Assembly: GCF_026427355.1 (NCBI RefSeq)
Contig: NZ_CP102664.1
Location: forward strand, 1,054,001 to 1,118,000
From: Sphingobium sp. JS3065
GTDB lineage: Bacteria > Pseudomonadota > Alphaproteobacteria > Sphingomonadales > Sphingomonadaceae
Length of the DNA: 64,000 bases
Direction: 5' to 3'
Shown here piece after piece: positions 1 through 8,633 of this stretch (position 1 is its first letter; every line of letters begins with the position of its first letter). A model generated the notes under the pieces. It was not told the DNA's origin. It made no database searches and was given only the letters and a program-made list of their open reading frames with translations. The position numbers and the translations under genes are program-made.

Positions 1-587
1 AGGCCGGACCCGTCGATCTCGATCCGGCGTCGTTCCTCCAGCGTGGCGCCCGGCAGCGCCCGGAGCCGGATCGGACCTGATCGCGGCGCGACGCTGGTGA
101 AGCTCGCCGGGATCCGGTCCTGGAGCATCGAGAGCGTGATCGAGACCGCCCGTTCTTCTTCGACCAGGGGCCCTAGCAGTTCCTCATTGGCGCGGGCGCG
201 CTGGGGAGCACCGGGCTGGAGCAACACCGTCTGCGCCGGAATGTCCGACGGCTCGGCATAGAGCGCATAGACCGCGCCGTTGCAGGTGATGAAGAATTCG
301 GACGGTACGGTGACGAAGCTGCGCGTCACCATCCCGGCATCGTCGATCTCGCGAACGAGGAACTTGATCCAGGCGTCCGATCCGGCACGCTCGACGGCGA
401 TCGCCTTTTCGGCCGAAAACCTGACGTCCTCGATTTCGCCGCCCGCGCAGACGACATGGTTGATGTCGCGATTGGACAGGCGAATGGTGCTGGTTTGATC
501 GGGCAGCGCGGTGACGGTCTGCGCCATTGAGGGCAATGGCGTGGCCAGGAGGGCGAGCGCCAACGCCCGCTTAACGGGGGTTCGCAT
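1..587 (-). CDS. traK: TraK-like F-type T4SS secretin protein (partial, 3' end outside window)
   Basis: This is the fourth gene of an F-type transfer operon and runs off the left edge. In the F system TraK is the periplasmic/outer-membrane secretin-like part of the core complex with TraB and TraV. The start is an ATG at 585-587 that overlaps the end of traE by 17 bp. The translation opens with a signal peptide (MRTPVKRALALALLATPLPSMAQ) and continues with a beta-rich TraK-like region containing NHVVCAGGEIEDVRFS and SFVTVPSEFFITCNG. About 195 residues are visible, short of the usual 240-300, which fits truncation by the window. Position right after traA-traL-traE supports the call as much as the sequence does. 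Confidence 0.8.
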   Translation of the reverse strand, partial: MRTPVKRALALALLATPLPSMAQTVTALPDQTSTIRLSNRDINHVVCAGGEIEDVRFSAEKAIAVERAGSDAWIKFLVREIDDAGMVTRSFVTVPSEFFITCNGAVYALYAEPSDIPAQTVLLQPGAPQRARANEELLGPLVEEERAVSITLSMLQDRIPASFTSVAPRSGPIRLRALPGATLEERRRIEIDGSG

Positions 588-1209
588 CGAAATTTTCCTC
601 GGTAAGGGCGGTCAGCCAGAAACGGCCATTGTCGATCACGTAGCGAATCCGCAGATTGCCCCGGAATTTGCGGATCACGCCGCCGATCACCCGGACCTTC
701 TCGACCGGCACGAGTATCTCGGTCCGGGTCCAGGTCACGGGCTGATCGGGACGGATGTAGGTCGCGATCGAGAGCGTGGGGTTGTTGGCCAGTTCGTCGA
801 GCAGCCGGTTGAGGCTGTCGCGCAGGCTGTTGTAGGTGGACGGATGCGTGATGCTCAGCAGTTCCTGGAACTGCCGGTCGGCCGAGTAGGCTGAATAGGT
901 TCCCGAAAGCGACACGACATTGCGAGTCATCGAGCGCAGATAGGCCTCGGACGGCTCGCCGCCCGTGACATAGAGGTCGCCGCCCGCGCCGAAGGGGACG
1001 ATGACCGTCCGGGTGTTCTGGTTGGAGGTGTAGATCACCATGCCCAGCACCGCCGTGATACCGAACAGGCCGATGACGGCGAGCTTCAGCAGTCGGTTCT
1101 CCTCAAACAGGTTGCTCGCTCCCTGCAGGTAGCGGTGGATGCCATAGCTGCCGGGCTTGCCGATCAGCGGATCGCGTGGGGGTGTGTCGGGGGATTTGCG
1201 TCCGAACAT
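571..1209 (-). CDS. traE: TraE, F-type T4SS inner-membrane protein
   Basis: TraE is the VirB8-like inner-membrane protein of F-type conjugation machines. The 212-residue product has a cytoplasmic N-terminus, one membrane helix at about residues 41-61 and a periplasmic domain, as expected for the family. The start chosen is the ATG at 1207-1209 (MFGRKSPDTP). Reading further upstream in this frame gives an arginine-rich extension that is antisense to traL and not credible. The stop lies inside the start region of traK, and traL ends 8 bp upstream, so translation is probably coupled. Confidence 0.85.
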   Translation of the reverse strand: MFGRKSPDTPPRDPLIGKPGSYGIHRYLQGASNLFEENRLLKLAVIGLFGITAVLGMVIYTSNQNTRTVIVPFGAGGDLYVTGGEPSEAYLRSMTRNVVSLSGTYSAYSADRQFQELLSITHPSTYNSLRDSLNRLLDELANNPTLSIATYIRPDQPVTWTRTEILVPVEKVRVIGGVIRKFRGNLRIRYVIDNGRFWLTALTEENFDANPR

Positions 1210-1217
1210 GGCCCGCC

Positions 1218-1484
1218 TCACTCGTAGAACCGGGTCTGGGTCGGACCCGGATAGTTGGACCAGCGGACAAGCCCCCAGCGCCAGGCCATGTGCGGGATGA
1301 AGCCGCGCGGCTTGGTGCGGAGCCAGGGAACGAAAAGGAGAAGACCCGCGACGAGCGCCCAACCGAGCATCCCGCCCACGATCACGGCGACGAAGATCAC
1401 CGTGATCACGAGCACGAACTCGTCCGATCCAAACCACAGGATCTGGACAGGTTTGTGCAGATATTGGGGTAGCCGCTCGTCCAC
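1218..1484 (-). CDS. traL: TraL, F-type T4SS pilus assembly protein
   Basis: TraL is a small inner-membrane protein (VirB3-like) of F-type conjugation systems. The start is a GTG at 1482-1484 with a perfect AAGGAGGAG Shine-Dalgarno sequence just upstream (about 1492-1500). The product of 88 residues begins VDERLPQYLHKPVQILWF, typical of TraL, has a hydrophobic stretch at about residues 22-53 and ends in a basic/aromatic tail. It sits between traA and traE in the F-plasmid order. Confidence 0.88.
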   Translation of the reverse strand: MDERLPQYLHKPVQILWFGSDEFVLVITVIFVAVIVGGMLGWALVAGLLLFVPWLRTKPRGFIPHMAWRWGLVRWSNYPGPTQTRFYE

Positions 1485-1620
1485 GAGCCTTCTCCTCCTT
1501 GCGTCGTGACCTCCCTGCGAAGCTGGTTGAACTTCGGGGGTTGTCCCGCCAGTGCGCCTCATGCGCCCTGGCCCGTTGAGGTCCGCCGACCGCGCCCAGG
1601 CGCGGCGGCGGACCAATCCG

Positions 1621-1938
1621 TCAGATGACCATTCCGAATGTCTGGAGGATCGAGTCCGCCTTGATCAGGCAGACGGCCGCCACGATGGTCGGGATGCCGA
1701 TCATGATGTTCGAGAAGAGCCTGCTCACGCCGAACAGGAAGGCCGCGACGCCGCCGACGAAGCCGAGCGGGCCTTTGACCCCTTGATTGACCACGATATC
1801 GTAGATGTCGTAGCCGAGGTCGCCGGCCGCCGGCGCCGAGAAGGCGTGAGCCCCACCGGCCCCGAGCAGCGCGAGCAGGGTTACGGGAATGCCGACATTG
1901 GCGATTGAGGCGGATTGTCTGCCGAGTGTTTTCAACAT
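1621..1938 (-). CDS. traA: TraA-like F-type pilin precursor
   Basis: This 105-residue protein is the likely propilin of the transfer system. It has a basic N-terminus, a long leader ending near GAGGAHAFSAPA, and two hydrophobic helices separated by a short loop, the layout of F-like pilins. The ATG at 1936-1938 is preceded by GGAG at suitable spacing. A longer reading that begins near 2133 is proline/arginine-rich and was rejected. It is followed by traL on the same strand. The pilin identity rests on size, topology and gene order, because pilins diverge quickly. Confidence 0.75.
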   Translation of the reverse strand: MLKTLGRQSASIANVGIPVTLLALLGAGGAHAFSAPAAGDLGYDIYDIVVNQGVKGPLGFVGGVAAFLFGVSRLFSNIMIGIPTIVAAVCLIKADSILQTFGMVI

Positions 1939-2119
1939 GCACTTGCTCCAGGGAAGATGGGCCGCTCCGGGGACTGCTTGCCGGCATCGATGAGGATCGC
2001 TGTCGGCCGACGGCGAGGCTGGACGGCCCGGTTCGGGTCCCGCCGCCGGCATTGGGATTTGCGCGGCAGCGGCAGGGCCGATGCACCGCGCGTTCGCGAT
2101 GTGAGGAGCCGGAAGGCGA

Positions 2120-2890
2120 TCAGCGGCCGGCATTGGCGAGCGCCTTCTTACCGTCGAGGAACGCCTCGATCTCGGCCTGCCGGAAACCGGAAATCATCTG
2201 TCCGTCCGCGATCAGGGTTGGCGTGCCGGTGATGCCGGTCTTGCCGACGATTCCTGCATGCGCCTCGACCCTGGCCTTACCTTCCGCGCATGTGCGCAAA
2301 GGCGTGGGCGCGGCTCCGGCGTAGATCGCCTTGAACGCCGCTTCCTTGTCCGGGGAGCAAAGGACATGCTCGGCCTTGGCGGCGGCCTCGGCGTGGATGC
2401 CGGAGACGAAGAAGATCAGGCGCCGTACCGGCTTGCCTTCGGCGGCCTTCGCCGCCCAGAAGCGCTCGAGCGCGCGGCAATAGGGACAATCGGGATCGGT
2501 GAATTCGACAACCGTGGGCGCGCCCGCCGGACCGATGGCGAGAGCCATGCCGGTGTCGATCCCGGCGAGTTTCTTCGCTGAAGCGGTGTTCTGCGCCAGC
2601 GCGGTGAGGTTCTGGCCGTTGCGGTCGTAGATTTCCGCGAACAGCAGATGTTCGCTGTCAGGCGCATAATAGATGATGCGGCCGCCTGCCGTCGCCTGAT
2701 AGATCGGGCCCTTGACGGGCGCCGGCCCGAAATCCTCGAATTGCAGATTGACGAATGTCTGCCGCAATTCGCTTTCCGCGTCGCGCGCGGCGGCGGTAAG
2801 CGGATCGGCGGCTTGCGCGAACGCCGCGCCTTGAGCGGCAACCAACAGGGGGAGAGCGAGGGTTGTGGCCCCCAACTTACGGATGCGCAT
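2120..2890 (-). CDS. dsbC: DsbC/DsbG-like thiol-disulfide interchange protein
   Basis: This is a periplasmic disulfide isomerase of the kind encoded in F-type transfer regions, where it folds cysteine-rich secretion components. The 256-residue product has a signal peptide (about residues 1-26, ending FAQA), an N-terminal dimerisation-type region, and a thioredoxin fold with a CPYC active site at residues 135-138. A cis-proline loop (GITGTPTLI) lies near the C-terminus. The ATG at 2888-2890 follows an AGGAGA ribosome site and overlaps the upstream lipoprotein gene by 14 bp. A 181-bp gap separates it from traA on the same strand. Confidence 0.88.
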   Translation of the reverse strand: MRIRKLGATTLALPLLVAAQGAAFAQAADPLTAAARDAESELRQTFVNLQFEDFGPAPVKGPIYQATAGGRIIYYAPDSEHLLFAEIYDRNGQNLTALAQNTASAKKLAGIDTGMALAIGPAGAPTVVEFTDPDCPYCRALERFWAAKAAEGKPVRRLIFFVSGIHAEAAAKAEHVLCSPDKEAAFKAIYAGAAPTPLRTCAEGKARVEAHAGIVGKTGITGTPTLIADGQMISGFRQAEIEAFLDGKKALANAGR

Positions 2891-3182
2891 GCGAAGTCTC
2901 CTGAAGAGTGCTGGCGGGGCGGGAGAGCAGGCGCGCATCGATATGCGTGCCCGTTCCCACCGGGATGTGATCGGCGGTGACGGTTGCGGGCATCGGCTCC
3001 GTCCGGTTCGTCGCGGCGGCGCGCAGAACGAACCCATCGACCGTCGCCACCACGATGCGCGGCTGCTCGGCCACCGGCGCGACAACTGTCTGTCGGCCAT
3101 GTCCGCCGGGTCCGGCACAGGCCGTCGTCGTGACGATCAGTGCGCCCAGGGCAGCCGTCATCGCTTTGGCAATCGGCATCAT
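2877..3182 (-). CDS. small putative lipoprotein of the transfer operon, unknown function
   Basis: This is the first gene of the F-type operon. The protein of about 101 residues has a hydrophobic N-terminus followed by a lipobox-like VTTTAC, with the putative lipidated cysteine at residue 22 when read from the ATG at 3180-3182. That start has GGAG at 3189-3192; another ATG follows immediately and a longer reading begins at 3212. The rest is a small soluble domain with VVATVDGFVLRA and a C-terminus reading ETSHAHP. I do not recognise the family; TraV-like and entry-exclusion roles are only guesses. It overlaps dsbC by 14 bp. Confidence 0.6.
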   Translation of the reverse strand: MMPIAKAMTAALGALIVTTTACAGPGGHGRQTVVAPVAEQPRIVVATVDGFVLRAAATNRTEPMPATVTADHIPVGTGTHIDARLLSRPASTLQETSHAHP

Positions 3183-3631
3183 GCACGACTCCATGCTGGC
3201 GCCCCGCGCCATGGTTGATGAATACTTAATGGTCCGAAGTATCAGGTCCGATTCGACTTGAACCCTCGGAACACGATCTGAGTGATTTGAAACGAAGAGG
3301 ATTGCAACAGGACCCGGCAGCGTAGTGCCTGAAATGGCGATATTAGCCGTAAATATGCGAACTTAGCCTTATAAACTCGCTTTCGGGATCACATGGCCTG
3401 ATCCGGTGCCGGTTCGACAATGAAGTTCCTGAATGATCCGATGTGGAGGAAACGGGAAATTATCTGCCCATTGCGCGTCAGAAAATAAATATGCTCGCGC
3501 ATCCGTTGCAAATGAGCAGAAATATTCCTCTAAAATCATCGGCATCTATTCTTGATGCCGACCGCTTCGCGATTCTACCTTCGCCGGATAACCCACAGAG
3601 CCCGACGGGCCGAACCGGGGAGGAAGGACAT
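3183..3631. other. divergent intergenic region between the transfer operon and the XRE gene
   Basis: About 450 bp with no convincing gene, clearly more A+T-rich than its surroundings. It must hold the promoters for the leftward transfer operon and the rightward XRE gene. Two direct TTAGCC copies lie at 3343-3348 and 3363-3368, 20 bp apart (about two helical turns), a possible regulator site. An upstream extension of the XRE frame to 3443 exists, but the strong ribosome site before 3632 argues against its use. Confidence 0.5.
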
Positions 3632-4048
3632 ATGGCATCCGATGGAAAATTCGCCGACGTCGACCTGTCGATCTTCAAGGAACTCAAGAAGCTCTCCGGC
3701 GAGAAGATCAGGCAGGCGCGAAAGGCGCTCGGTTTGACGCAGCTGGAGGTCGCCACCGAAATGGGCGGAAGCCTGCGCTGGTATCGCGCGATCGAGTCCG
3801 GCGATCCGGGGATAAGGCTGGAGGATCATCTGATCGCACTGCTCCGGCTCGGTGCATCGACCGCGCATATCGCGCTGCCTGTCCTCTATGCGGGCCAACG
3901 CATGCGGTTCCCGCGGCAACTGATCCACGGCGACCTCGCCTACATCGAGCGCAAGTGCATCGAGGCGATCTCGGACGCGGTGATCACCGGGTTGAAACAG
4001 GACCTCTTGCCGGAATGGTCGCGGAACGACGGGAAGGACCGGTCATGA
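3632..4048 (+). CDS. XRE-family helix-turn-helix transcriptional regulator
   Basis: A 138-residue protein with a Cro/CI-type helix-turn-helix at about residues 25-75, containing IRQARKALGLTQLEVATEMG and RAIESGDPGIRLED. The ATG at 3632-3634 follows a GGGGAGGAAGGA ribosome site. Because it faces away from the transfer operon across a shared regulatory region, it is a good candidate for the repressor of transfer, though this is inference. The C-terminal half (LYAGQRMRFPRQLIHGDLAY) has no family I recognise. Confidence 0.8.
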   Translation: MASDGKFADVDLSIFKELKKLSGEKIRQARKALGLTQLEVATEMGGSLRWYRAIESGDPGIRLEDHLIALLRLGASTAHIALPVLYAGQRMRFPRQLIHGDLAYIERKCIEAISDAVITGLKQDLLPEWSRNDGKDRS

Positions 4049-4094
4049 AAATTGACGGTCCGGTTCGGGCGTGACGCTGGGACAGGAGGAAAAG

Positions 4095-4763
4095 ATGGCG
4101 ATCTTTCATTTCCATGTGAATATCATCAGCCGCGGCGCTGGACGCAGCATCGTCGCGGCCGCGGCCTGGCAAAACAGCTGCCGGCTGTACGATGAGCGCT
4201 ACGGCCGGTTTTCCAATTTCGCGAACAAGCGGGCGGTCGCCTGGTCGGCGCTGATACTGCCGTCCGGGGCCCCCGCGCAGTGGGAGGATCGCGAGTGTTT
4301 CTGGAACGCATTGGCAGCAGCCGAAATCCGCAAGGACGCGCAGCTCGCCAGGCAGTTCGACGTCGCGCTGCCCGATGAACTGGACCTGCCGGCGTCGATC
4401 GCGGTCCTGCGGCGTTTCGCCAGCGAGATATTTTGCGTCGCGGGTTTTGCCGCCGACCTGACGCTGATCGAGATGGGCGACACGCCCAGGGGCAAGCGCC
4501 ACCATGGCTATCTGCTGATACCGACCCGTCCGATCGTTGACGGGCTGTTTGGCCAGAAACCGCGCGAATGGAACAGTCGCGGGAAGCTGCTCGACATCCG
4601 TGCCGCTTGGGCGAGGGTCCTGAACGATAAGTTCGCGGCGCTGGGATATGATGTCCGCGTCGATCATCGATCCAATGAAGAACGTGGCATTAAGGCGGCA
4701 CCGGTTGCGCATATCGGCGTGGCCCGCAAGCGCATCGCGGCGCGCGCCCGGCAAACATCCTGA
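4095..4763 (+). CDS. MobA/MobL-like relaxase-domain protein, short
   Basis: The 222-residue product starts MAIFHFHVNIISRGAGRSIV, the usual opening of MobA/MobL (TraA-type) relaxases that nick oriT through a tyrosine. It then shows WALILPSGAPAQW, the family's central stretch. The ATG at 4095-4097 has a GGAGGA ribosome site. The usual HxH-type metal site (NxHxHxL) reads KRHHGYLLIPTRP here, and there is no helicase or primase domain. It could be an active single-domain relaxase or a decayed relative. Confidence 0.65.
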   Translation: MAIFHFHVNIISRGAGRSIVAAAAWQNSCRLYDERYGRFSNFANKRAVAWSALILPSGAPAQWEDRECFWNALAAAEIRKDAQLARQFDVALPDELDLPASIAVLRRFASEIFCVAGFAADLTLIEMGDTPRGKRHHGYLLIPTRPIVDGLFGQKPREWNSRGKLLDIRAAWARVLNDKFAALGYDVRVDHRSNEERGIKAAPVAHIGVARKRIAARARQTS

Positions 4764-4822
4764 CAACACCTTACGTTGATGAACATCGGTGGCTTTGCTC
4801 ATCGCCGCTTCTGGCGCCGCAC

Positions 4823-6370
4823 TCAATTCGCTTTAGCTGCCGTCGATTCCGATGCGTTCCCGATCGCCTTGTTGAGCGCGGCATAGCGGGTTGCGAGGCG
4901 CCCATTGCTGTCCGCCAGATCGCGCGACGCCTGCAGCATCGTCCGCTGGCTGTCGATGACGTCCAGCCAGGTGATGACCCCGCCCCGATAGCGCGCGGAT
5001 GCCAGATCGAACGCGGCCCGCGCGCTGTCGAGCCGCGCGGCCAGCATCGCGTTCTGCTGCTGCTCGGCGGTATAGCCATTGAGCGCATCGTCGATCTCTT
5101 GCCAGGCCTGAAGCACGGTCTGCTGGTAGGAGACCGCCGCTTCCTTCTGCTCCAGCTCGCGAAGCTGGACGACGCGCTTGCGCCGCCCGCCATCGAACAG
5201 CGGCAGGCTGACGCTCGGCCCGATCGACCAGGCGCGGCTCGCCCAGTCGAACAGGTTCTCGGCTCGATAGGATTCGAGGTTGAACCCACCGCCGAGGCGG
5301 ATGCTCGGATACATGTCCGCTTTGGCGACACCGATATTGGCAGTGACGCTGTGCAACCGGGCTTCTGCCGCGCGGATATCAGGCCGGCACAACGCGATCT
5401 CGGAGGGAAGGCCGAGCGCCAGATCGGGCAGCGCGGGCTTGCCGGCATCGGCCACCGGCTTCAGCAGATCGCCTAGGGCGCCGGGCCGTTCCCCCAGCAG
5501 CAGGGCGATCTGGTTGGCCTGCGCGGCTTCCTGGGCGAGCAGCGCGGGCAGTTGCGCCTCGATCCCCTGCAATTCGCTACGCTGGCGTTCGAGATCGAAG
5601 TGATTGTTAATCCCACCCGTGGTGCGGGCCGAGAGAAGATCGGTGCGTTCCTTGAGCGCCGTGATGTCCTCCCGCGCGAGCGCAATCTTGCGCTGGGTCG
5701 CGCGCAGATCGAAATAATTGCGCGCGACGTCGCTGGCAAGGCTGAGCCGGGCATGATCGAGCAGCGCGGCCTGCTGCGCGACGCCCGCATCGGCCGCCTC
5801 GAGCGACCGCCGGACCTTGCCCCAAAGGTCGAGCTCCCAGGAGGCGTCGAGCCCGGTCTGGTAGAGCGTGAACGGCTCGCTCAATAGCTTGACCAGGGCA
5901 TCCCGATCAGAACCTGACGAGGAGCTCGATACCACGTTGAGCAGCCGCGTACTGGCGCCATGTTCGCTCTGGCGCTGGCGCGACACCTGCCCGCTGGCAT
6001 TGATCTGCGGCAAGCCCTGCACCGCCGCGCTACCACGCTGGACGCGCGCCTGCGCGACGTGCAGCGCGGCGGTCTGGAGGTCCGGGCTCGCGGCGAAACC
6101 GCGGCGCACCAGTTCATCCAGCACGGGATCATTGAACGCCCGCCACCAATCGGCAGGCAATGTGGCGTCCGTGCCGATGGCCCCATGCAGGCTGGCGTCG
6201 CCGCTGCGCCAACTCGTCCAGTCGGCGGGCGCGGAGGGCGCCGGCTTCGTGAAGTTCGGTCCCATGGTGCAGCCGGCCAGGGCAAGTGCCATCAGGGAAG
6301 AAGCAATTGCCTGCCGGATCGGGATGCTAGATGCGGGCGGAATGAAGGGCATGGCGAAAGTCCAGTTCAT
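4823..6370 (-). CDS. NodT-family outer-membrane efflux lipoprotein
   Basis: This is an outer-membrane channel of the TolC/NodT family. It completes a tripartite pump with the upstream ABC transporter and HlyD protein. The 515-residue product carries a lipobox LALAGC with the lipidated cysteine at about residue 34, then two TolC-like repeats rich in long helices (DLQTAALHVAQARVQRG and RPDIRAAEARLHSVTANIG). The ATG at 6368-6370 overlaps the stop of the preceding permease in a TGATG arrangement. It is the last gene of a five-gene operon. E. coli ybhGFSR has no such gene of its own. Confidence 0.92.
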   Translation of the reverse strand: MNWTFAMPFIPPASSIPIRQAIASSLMALALAGCTMGPNFTKPAPSAPADWTSWRSGDASLHGAIGTDATLPADWWRAFNDPVLDELVRRGFAASPDLQTAALHVAQARVQRGSAAVQGLPQINASGQVSRQRQSEHGASTRLLNVVSSSSSGSDRDALVKLLSEPFTLYQTGLDASWELDLWGKVRRSLEAADAGVAQQAALLDHARLSLASDVARNYFDLRATQRKIALAREDITALKERTDLLSARTTGGINNHFDLERQRSELQGIEAQLPALLAQEAAQANQIALLLGERPGALGDLLKPVADAGKPALPDLALGLPSEIALCRPDIRAAEARLHSVTANIGVAKADMYPSIRLGGGFNLESYRAENLFDWASRAWSIGPSVSLPLFDGGRRKRVVQLRELEQKEAAVSYQQTVLQAWQEIDDALNGYTAEQQQNAMLAARLDSARAAFDLASARYRGGVITWLDVIDSQRTMLQASRDLADSNGRLATRYAALNKAIGNASESTAAKAN

Positions 6371-7506
6371 CAGGCGAGGCGGTTGCGGAAGAGCCATGCG
6401 GCGAGCGGCAGGGTAATGGCTGCCACCACCAGCATCGGCACGAAGTCGAGGGCGACATCGGCGAAGACCGCGCCCTCAAGATAGATGCGGCGCACCATAT
6501 CGATGCCGAAGCGCAGCGGATTGACGTAGGTGATGAGTTGGAGGATCTGCGGCATGTTGCGCACCGGCGTCAGCATGCCCGACAACAGCATCAACGGCAT
6601 CACCAGCAGGAAGGTATAGAGCATCGCCTGCTGCATGGTGAGCGACAGGGCCGAGATCGACATGCCGATGCCGACACCCGCGGCCGTGAACGTGACGAGC
6701 CCCAGATAGAGCAGCCAGTAGGAACCGTTCATCGGAATCTCGAACCAGAAGCGGATGATGAGCAGGATGATGGTCGACTGGATGAGGCCGACGAGGATCG
6801 AGGGAATAGCCTTGCCGATCAGGATCTGCATCAGACCCAGCGGCGTCACCAGCAGCTGGTCGAACGTTCCCTGTTCGCGCTCGCGCGCGACGGACAGCGC
6901 CGACAGCAGCAGGGTCTGCAAAAAGCTCAGCGCCGCGATCATTGCGGGCATCAGCGTCCAGCGCGATTCCAGGTTCGGATTATACCAGGCCCGCCGCTCG
7001 ACGGTGATCGGCGGGCTGCCGCCCAACGAGCGGCCATAATCGGCAACGATCGCGCCGATCTGGCCTGCCGCCGCCCCCGCCGTCGAACTGTTGCGGCCAT
7101 CAAGGATGATCTGGATCGGCGCGGTATCGCCCACGGTCAACCGATGCTCGAAGTCGGACGGGATGCTGATCGCGAGCAGCACCTTGCCGCTGTCGATGAG
7201 GTCGCCGATCTGCGCGTTGGACGCGAGCGCCGCCTCGCGCCGGAACACGCCGGTGCCGTCGAGCCGCGCAAGCAATTCGGTGGAGGCGGCGCTACGGCTC
7301 TGGTCGACCACCGCATAGGGCACATGGGTCAGGTCGTAGGTCGCGCCATAACCGAACAGCAGGGCCTGCATGAGGGCCGGGGCGAACAGGATCGTGCGGT
7401 TGGCGGGATCCTTGACCAGCGCCAGTATCTCCTTGCGGACGAGCGCGAAGGTCTGGGCGAGCCAGGCGATGAAGTCGGCGCCGAGTGTCAGTCCAGCAAC
7501 GCGCAT
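6370..7506 (-). CDS. ABC-2 type multidrug transporter permease (YbhR-like)
   Basis: The second membrane subunit of the exporter has 378 residues. It shows an N-terminal membrane helix after the cytoplasmic FALVRKEILALVKDP motif, a large periplasmic domain, and five or so C-terminal helices including the conserved AREREQGTFDQLLVTPL coupling region and the MLSGMLTPVRNMP segment of the ABC2_membrane family. The ATG at 7504-7506 overlaps the stop of the sister permease by one base (TGATG). The pair probably forms a heterodimer driven by the double ATPase upstream. Confidence 0.92.
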   Translation of the reverse strand: MRVAGLTLGADFIAWLAQTFALVRKEILALVKDPANRTILFAPALMQALLFGYGATYDLTHVPYAVVDQSRSAASTELLARLDGTGVFRREAALASNAQIGDLIDSGKVLLAISIPSDFEHRLTVGDTAPIQIILDGRNSSTAGAAAGQIGAIVADYGRSLGGSPPITVERRAWYNPNLESRWTLMPAMIAALSFLQTLLLSALSVAREREQGTFDQLLVTPLGLMQILIGKAIPSILVGLIQSTIILLIIRFWFEIPMNGSYWLLYLGLVTFTAAGVGIGMSISALSLTMQQAMLYTFLLVMPLMLLSGMLTPVRNMPQILQLITYVNPLRFGIDMVRRIYLEGAVFADVALDFVPMLVVAAITLPLAAWLFRNRLA

Positions 7507-8633
7507 CAGTCCAGCCTCTTGCGCAAGGTGCGCCCGGTGACGAAGGCCAGCAGGACGCCGTAGGCGGCGAGAATCGCGCAATTCTTGAGGACCATTGGCC
7601 AGATCGTCCCGGCGAGGAACAGCGATTTCACCAGCTCCATGAAGTGCGTTGCGGGCAGAAGCTGGCTGACGATCTGGATCACCAGCGGCACATTGCGCAG
7701 GTCGAAGACAAAGCCCGACAGCATCATCGCCGGCATGAAGCTCGCCAGCAGCGCCATCTGGCTGGCGGCGAACTGGTTACGGGTCGTTCCCGAGATGAAC
7801 AGGCCGAGCAGCAGCGCGACGATCAGGTAGAGCAGCGAGGCGACAATGATGACGAGGAGCGAGCCGCGGATCGGCACCTCGAACAGGAAGCGCGCTGATA
7901 TCAGGCAGACGCCCATATCGATCGCGCCGATCACCACATAGGGCGCAAGCTTGGAGAGCACGAGCTCCAGCGGGCGAACCGGGGTCACGAACAGCGATTC
8001 CAACGTGCCGCGCTCCCATTCCCGCGCAATCAGCAGCGAGGTGAGGAACGCGCCGATCAGGGTCATCACCAGCACGAGGAGGCCGGGCACCAGATACCAG
8101 GTGCTGACGCCCGCCTCGTTGAACCAGGTGCGCTGCACCAGCGTGATACCGCCTCCCGATCCGCTACCGGATCGATCCATTATATGGCGAGAGGCTGTCT
8201 GGATCCCGCCGTTCACATAGCCTTCGATTGCGGACGCTGTCGTCGAATCCGCGCCGTTGACGATAAGCTGTATCCGCGCATCGCCCGCGGCTCGGCGCTG
8301 GGAGAAATCGACCGGCACACGCACGATGCCCTCGACCTTATGCGCGCGGATCAGCCTGACGGCCTCGTCCATGCTCGCGGCTGCGACGGGCACGAGATAG
8401 GGTGAGCCGCCGATCCCCGCGACCGCTTCCTGAGCGGCGGGGGAGCGATCCTCCAGCACGATCGCGACCGGCGCATCCTTCACGTCGAAGGACAGGCCGT
8501 AGCCGAACAGCAAGATGAGCGCGAGCGGCAGCAGCAGACCGACGAACAGGTTGCTCTTGTCGCGCAGGAGCTGGCGCACTTCCTTGCGGGTCAGCGCGAT
8601 CAGCCGCCTGTGGAAGCCTGAGGCGCTGCTCAT
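7506..8633 (-). CDS. ABC-2 type multidrug transporter permease (YbhS-like)
   Basis: This 375-residue ABC-2 permease has the same topology as its downstream partner: RRLIALTRKEVRQLLRDK at the N-terminus, an extracytoplasmic domain, then several helices with AREWERGTLESLFVTPV and MLSGFVFDLRNVP. Its start overlaps the ATPase stop by 4 bp (ATGA). Paralogy to the next gene and the tight overlaps show that both are made as one translationally coupled unit. Confidence 0.92.
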   Translation of the reverse strand: MSSASGFHRRLIALTRKEVRQLLRDKSNLFVGLLLPLALILLFGYGLSFDVKDAPVAIVLEDRSPAAQEAVAGIGGSPYLVPVAAASMDEAVRLIRAHKVEGIVRVPVDFSQRRAAGDARIQLIVNGADSTTASAIEGYVNGGIQTASRHIMDRSGSGSGGGITLVQRTWFNEAGVSTWYLVPGLLVLVMTLIGAFLTSLLIAREWERGTLESLFVTPVRPLELVLSKLAPYVVIGAIDMGVCLISARFLFEVPIRGSLLVIIVASLLYLIVALLLGLFISGTTRNQFAASQMALLASFMPAMMLSGFVFDLRNVPLVIQIVSQLLPATHFMELVKSLFLAGTIWPMVLKNCAILAAYGVLLAFVTGRTLRKRLD

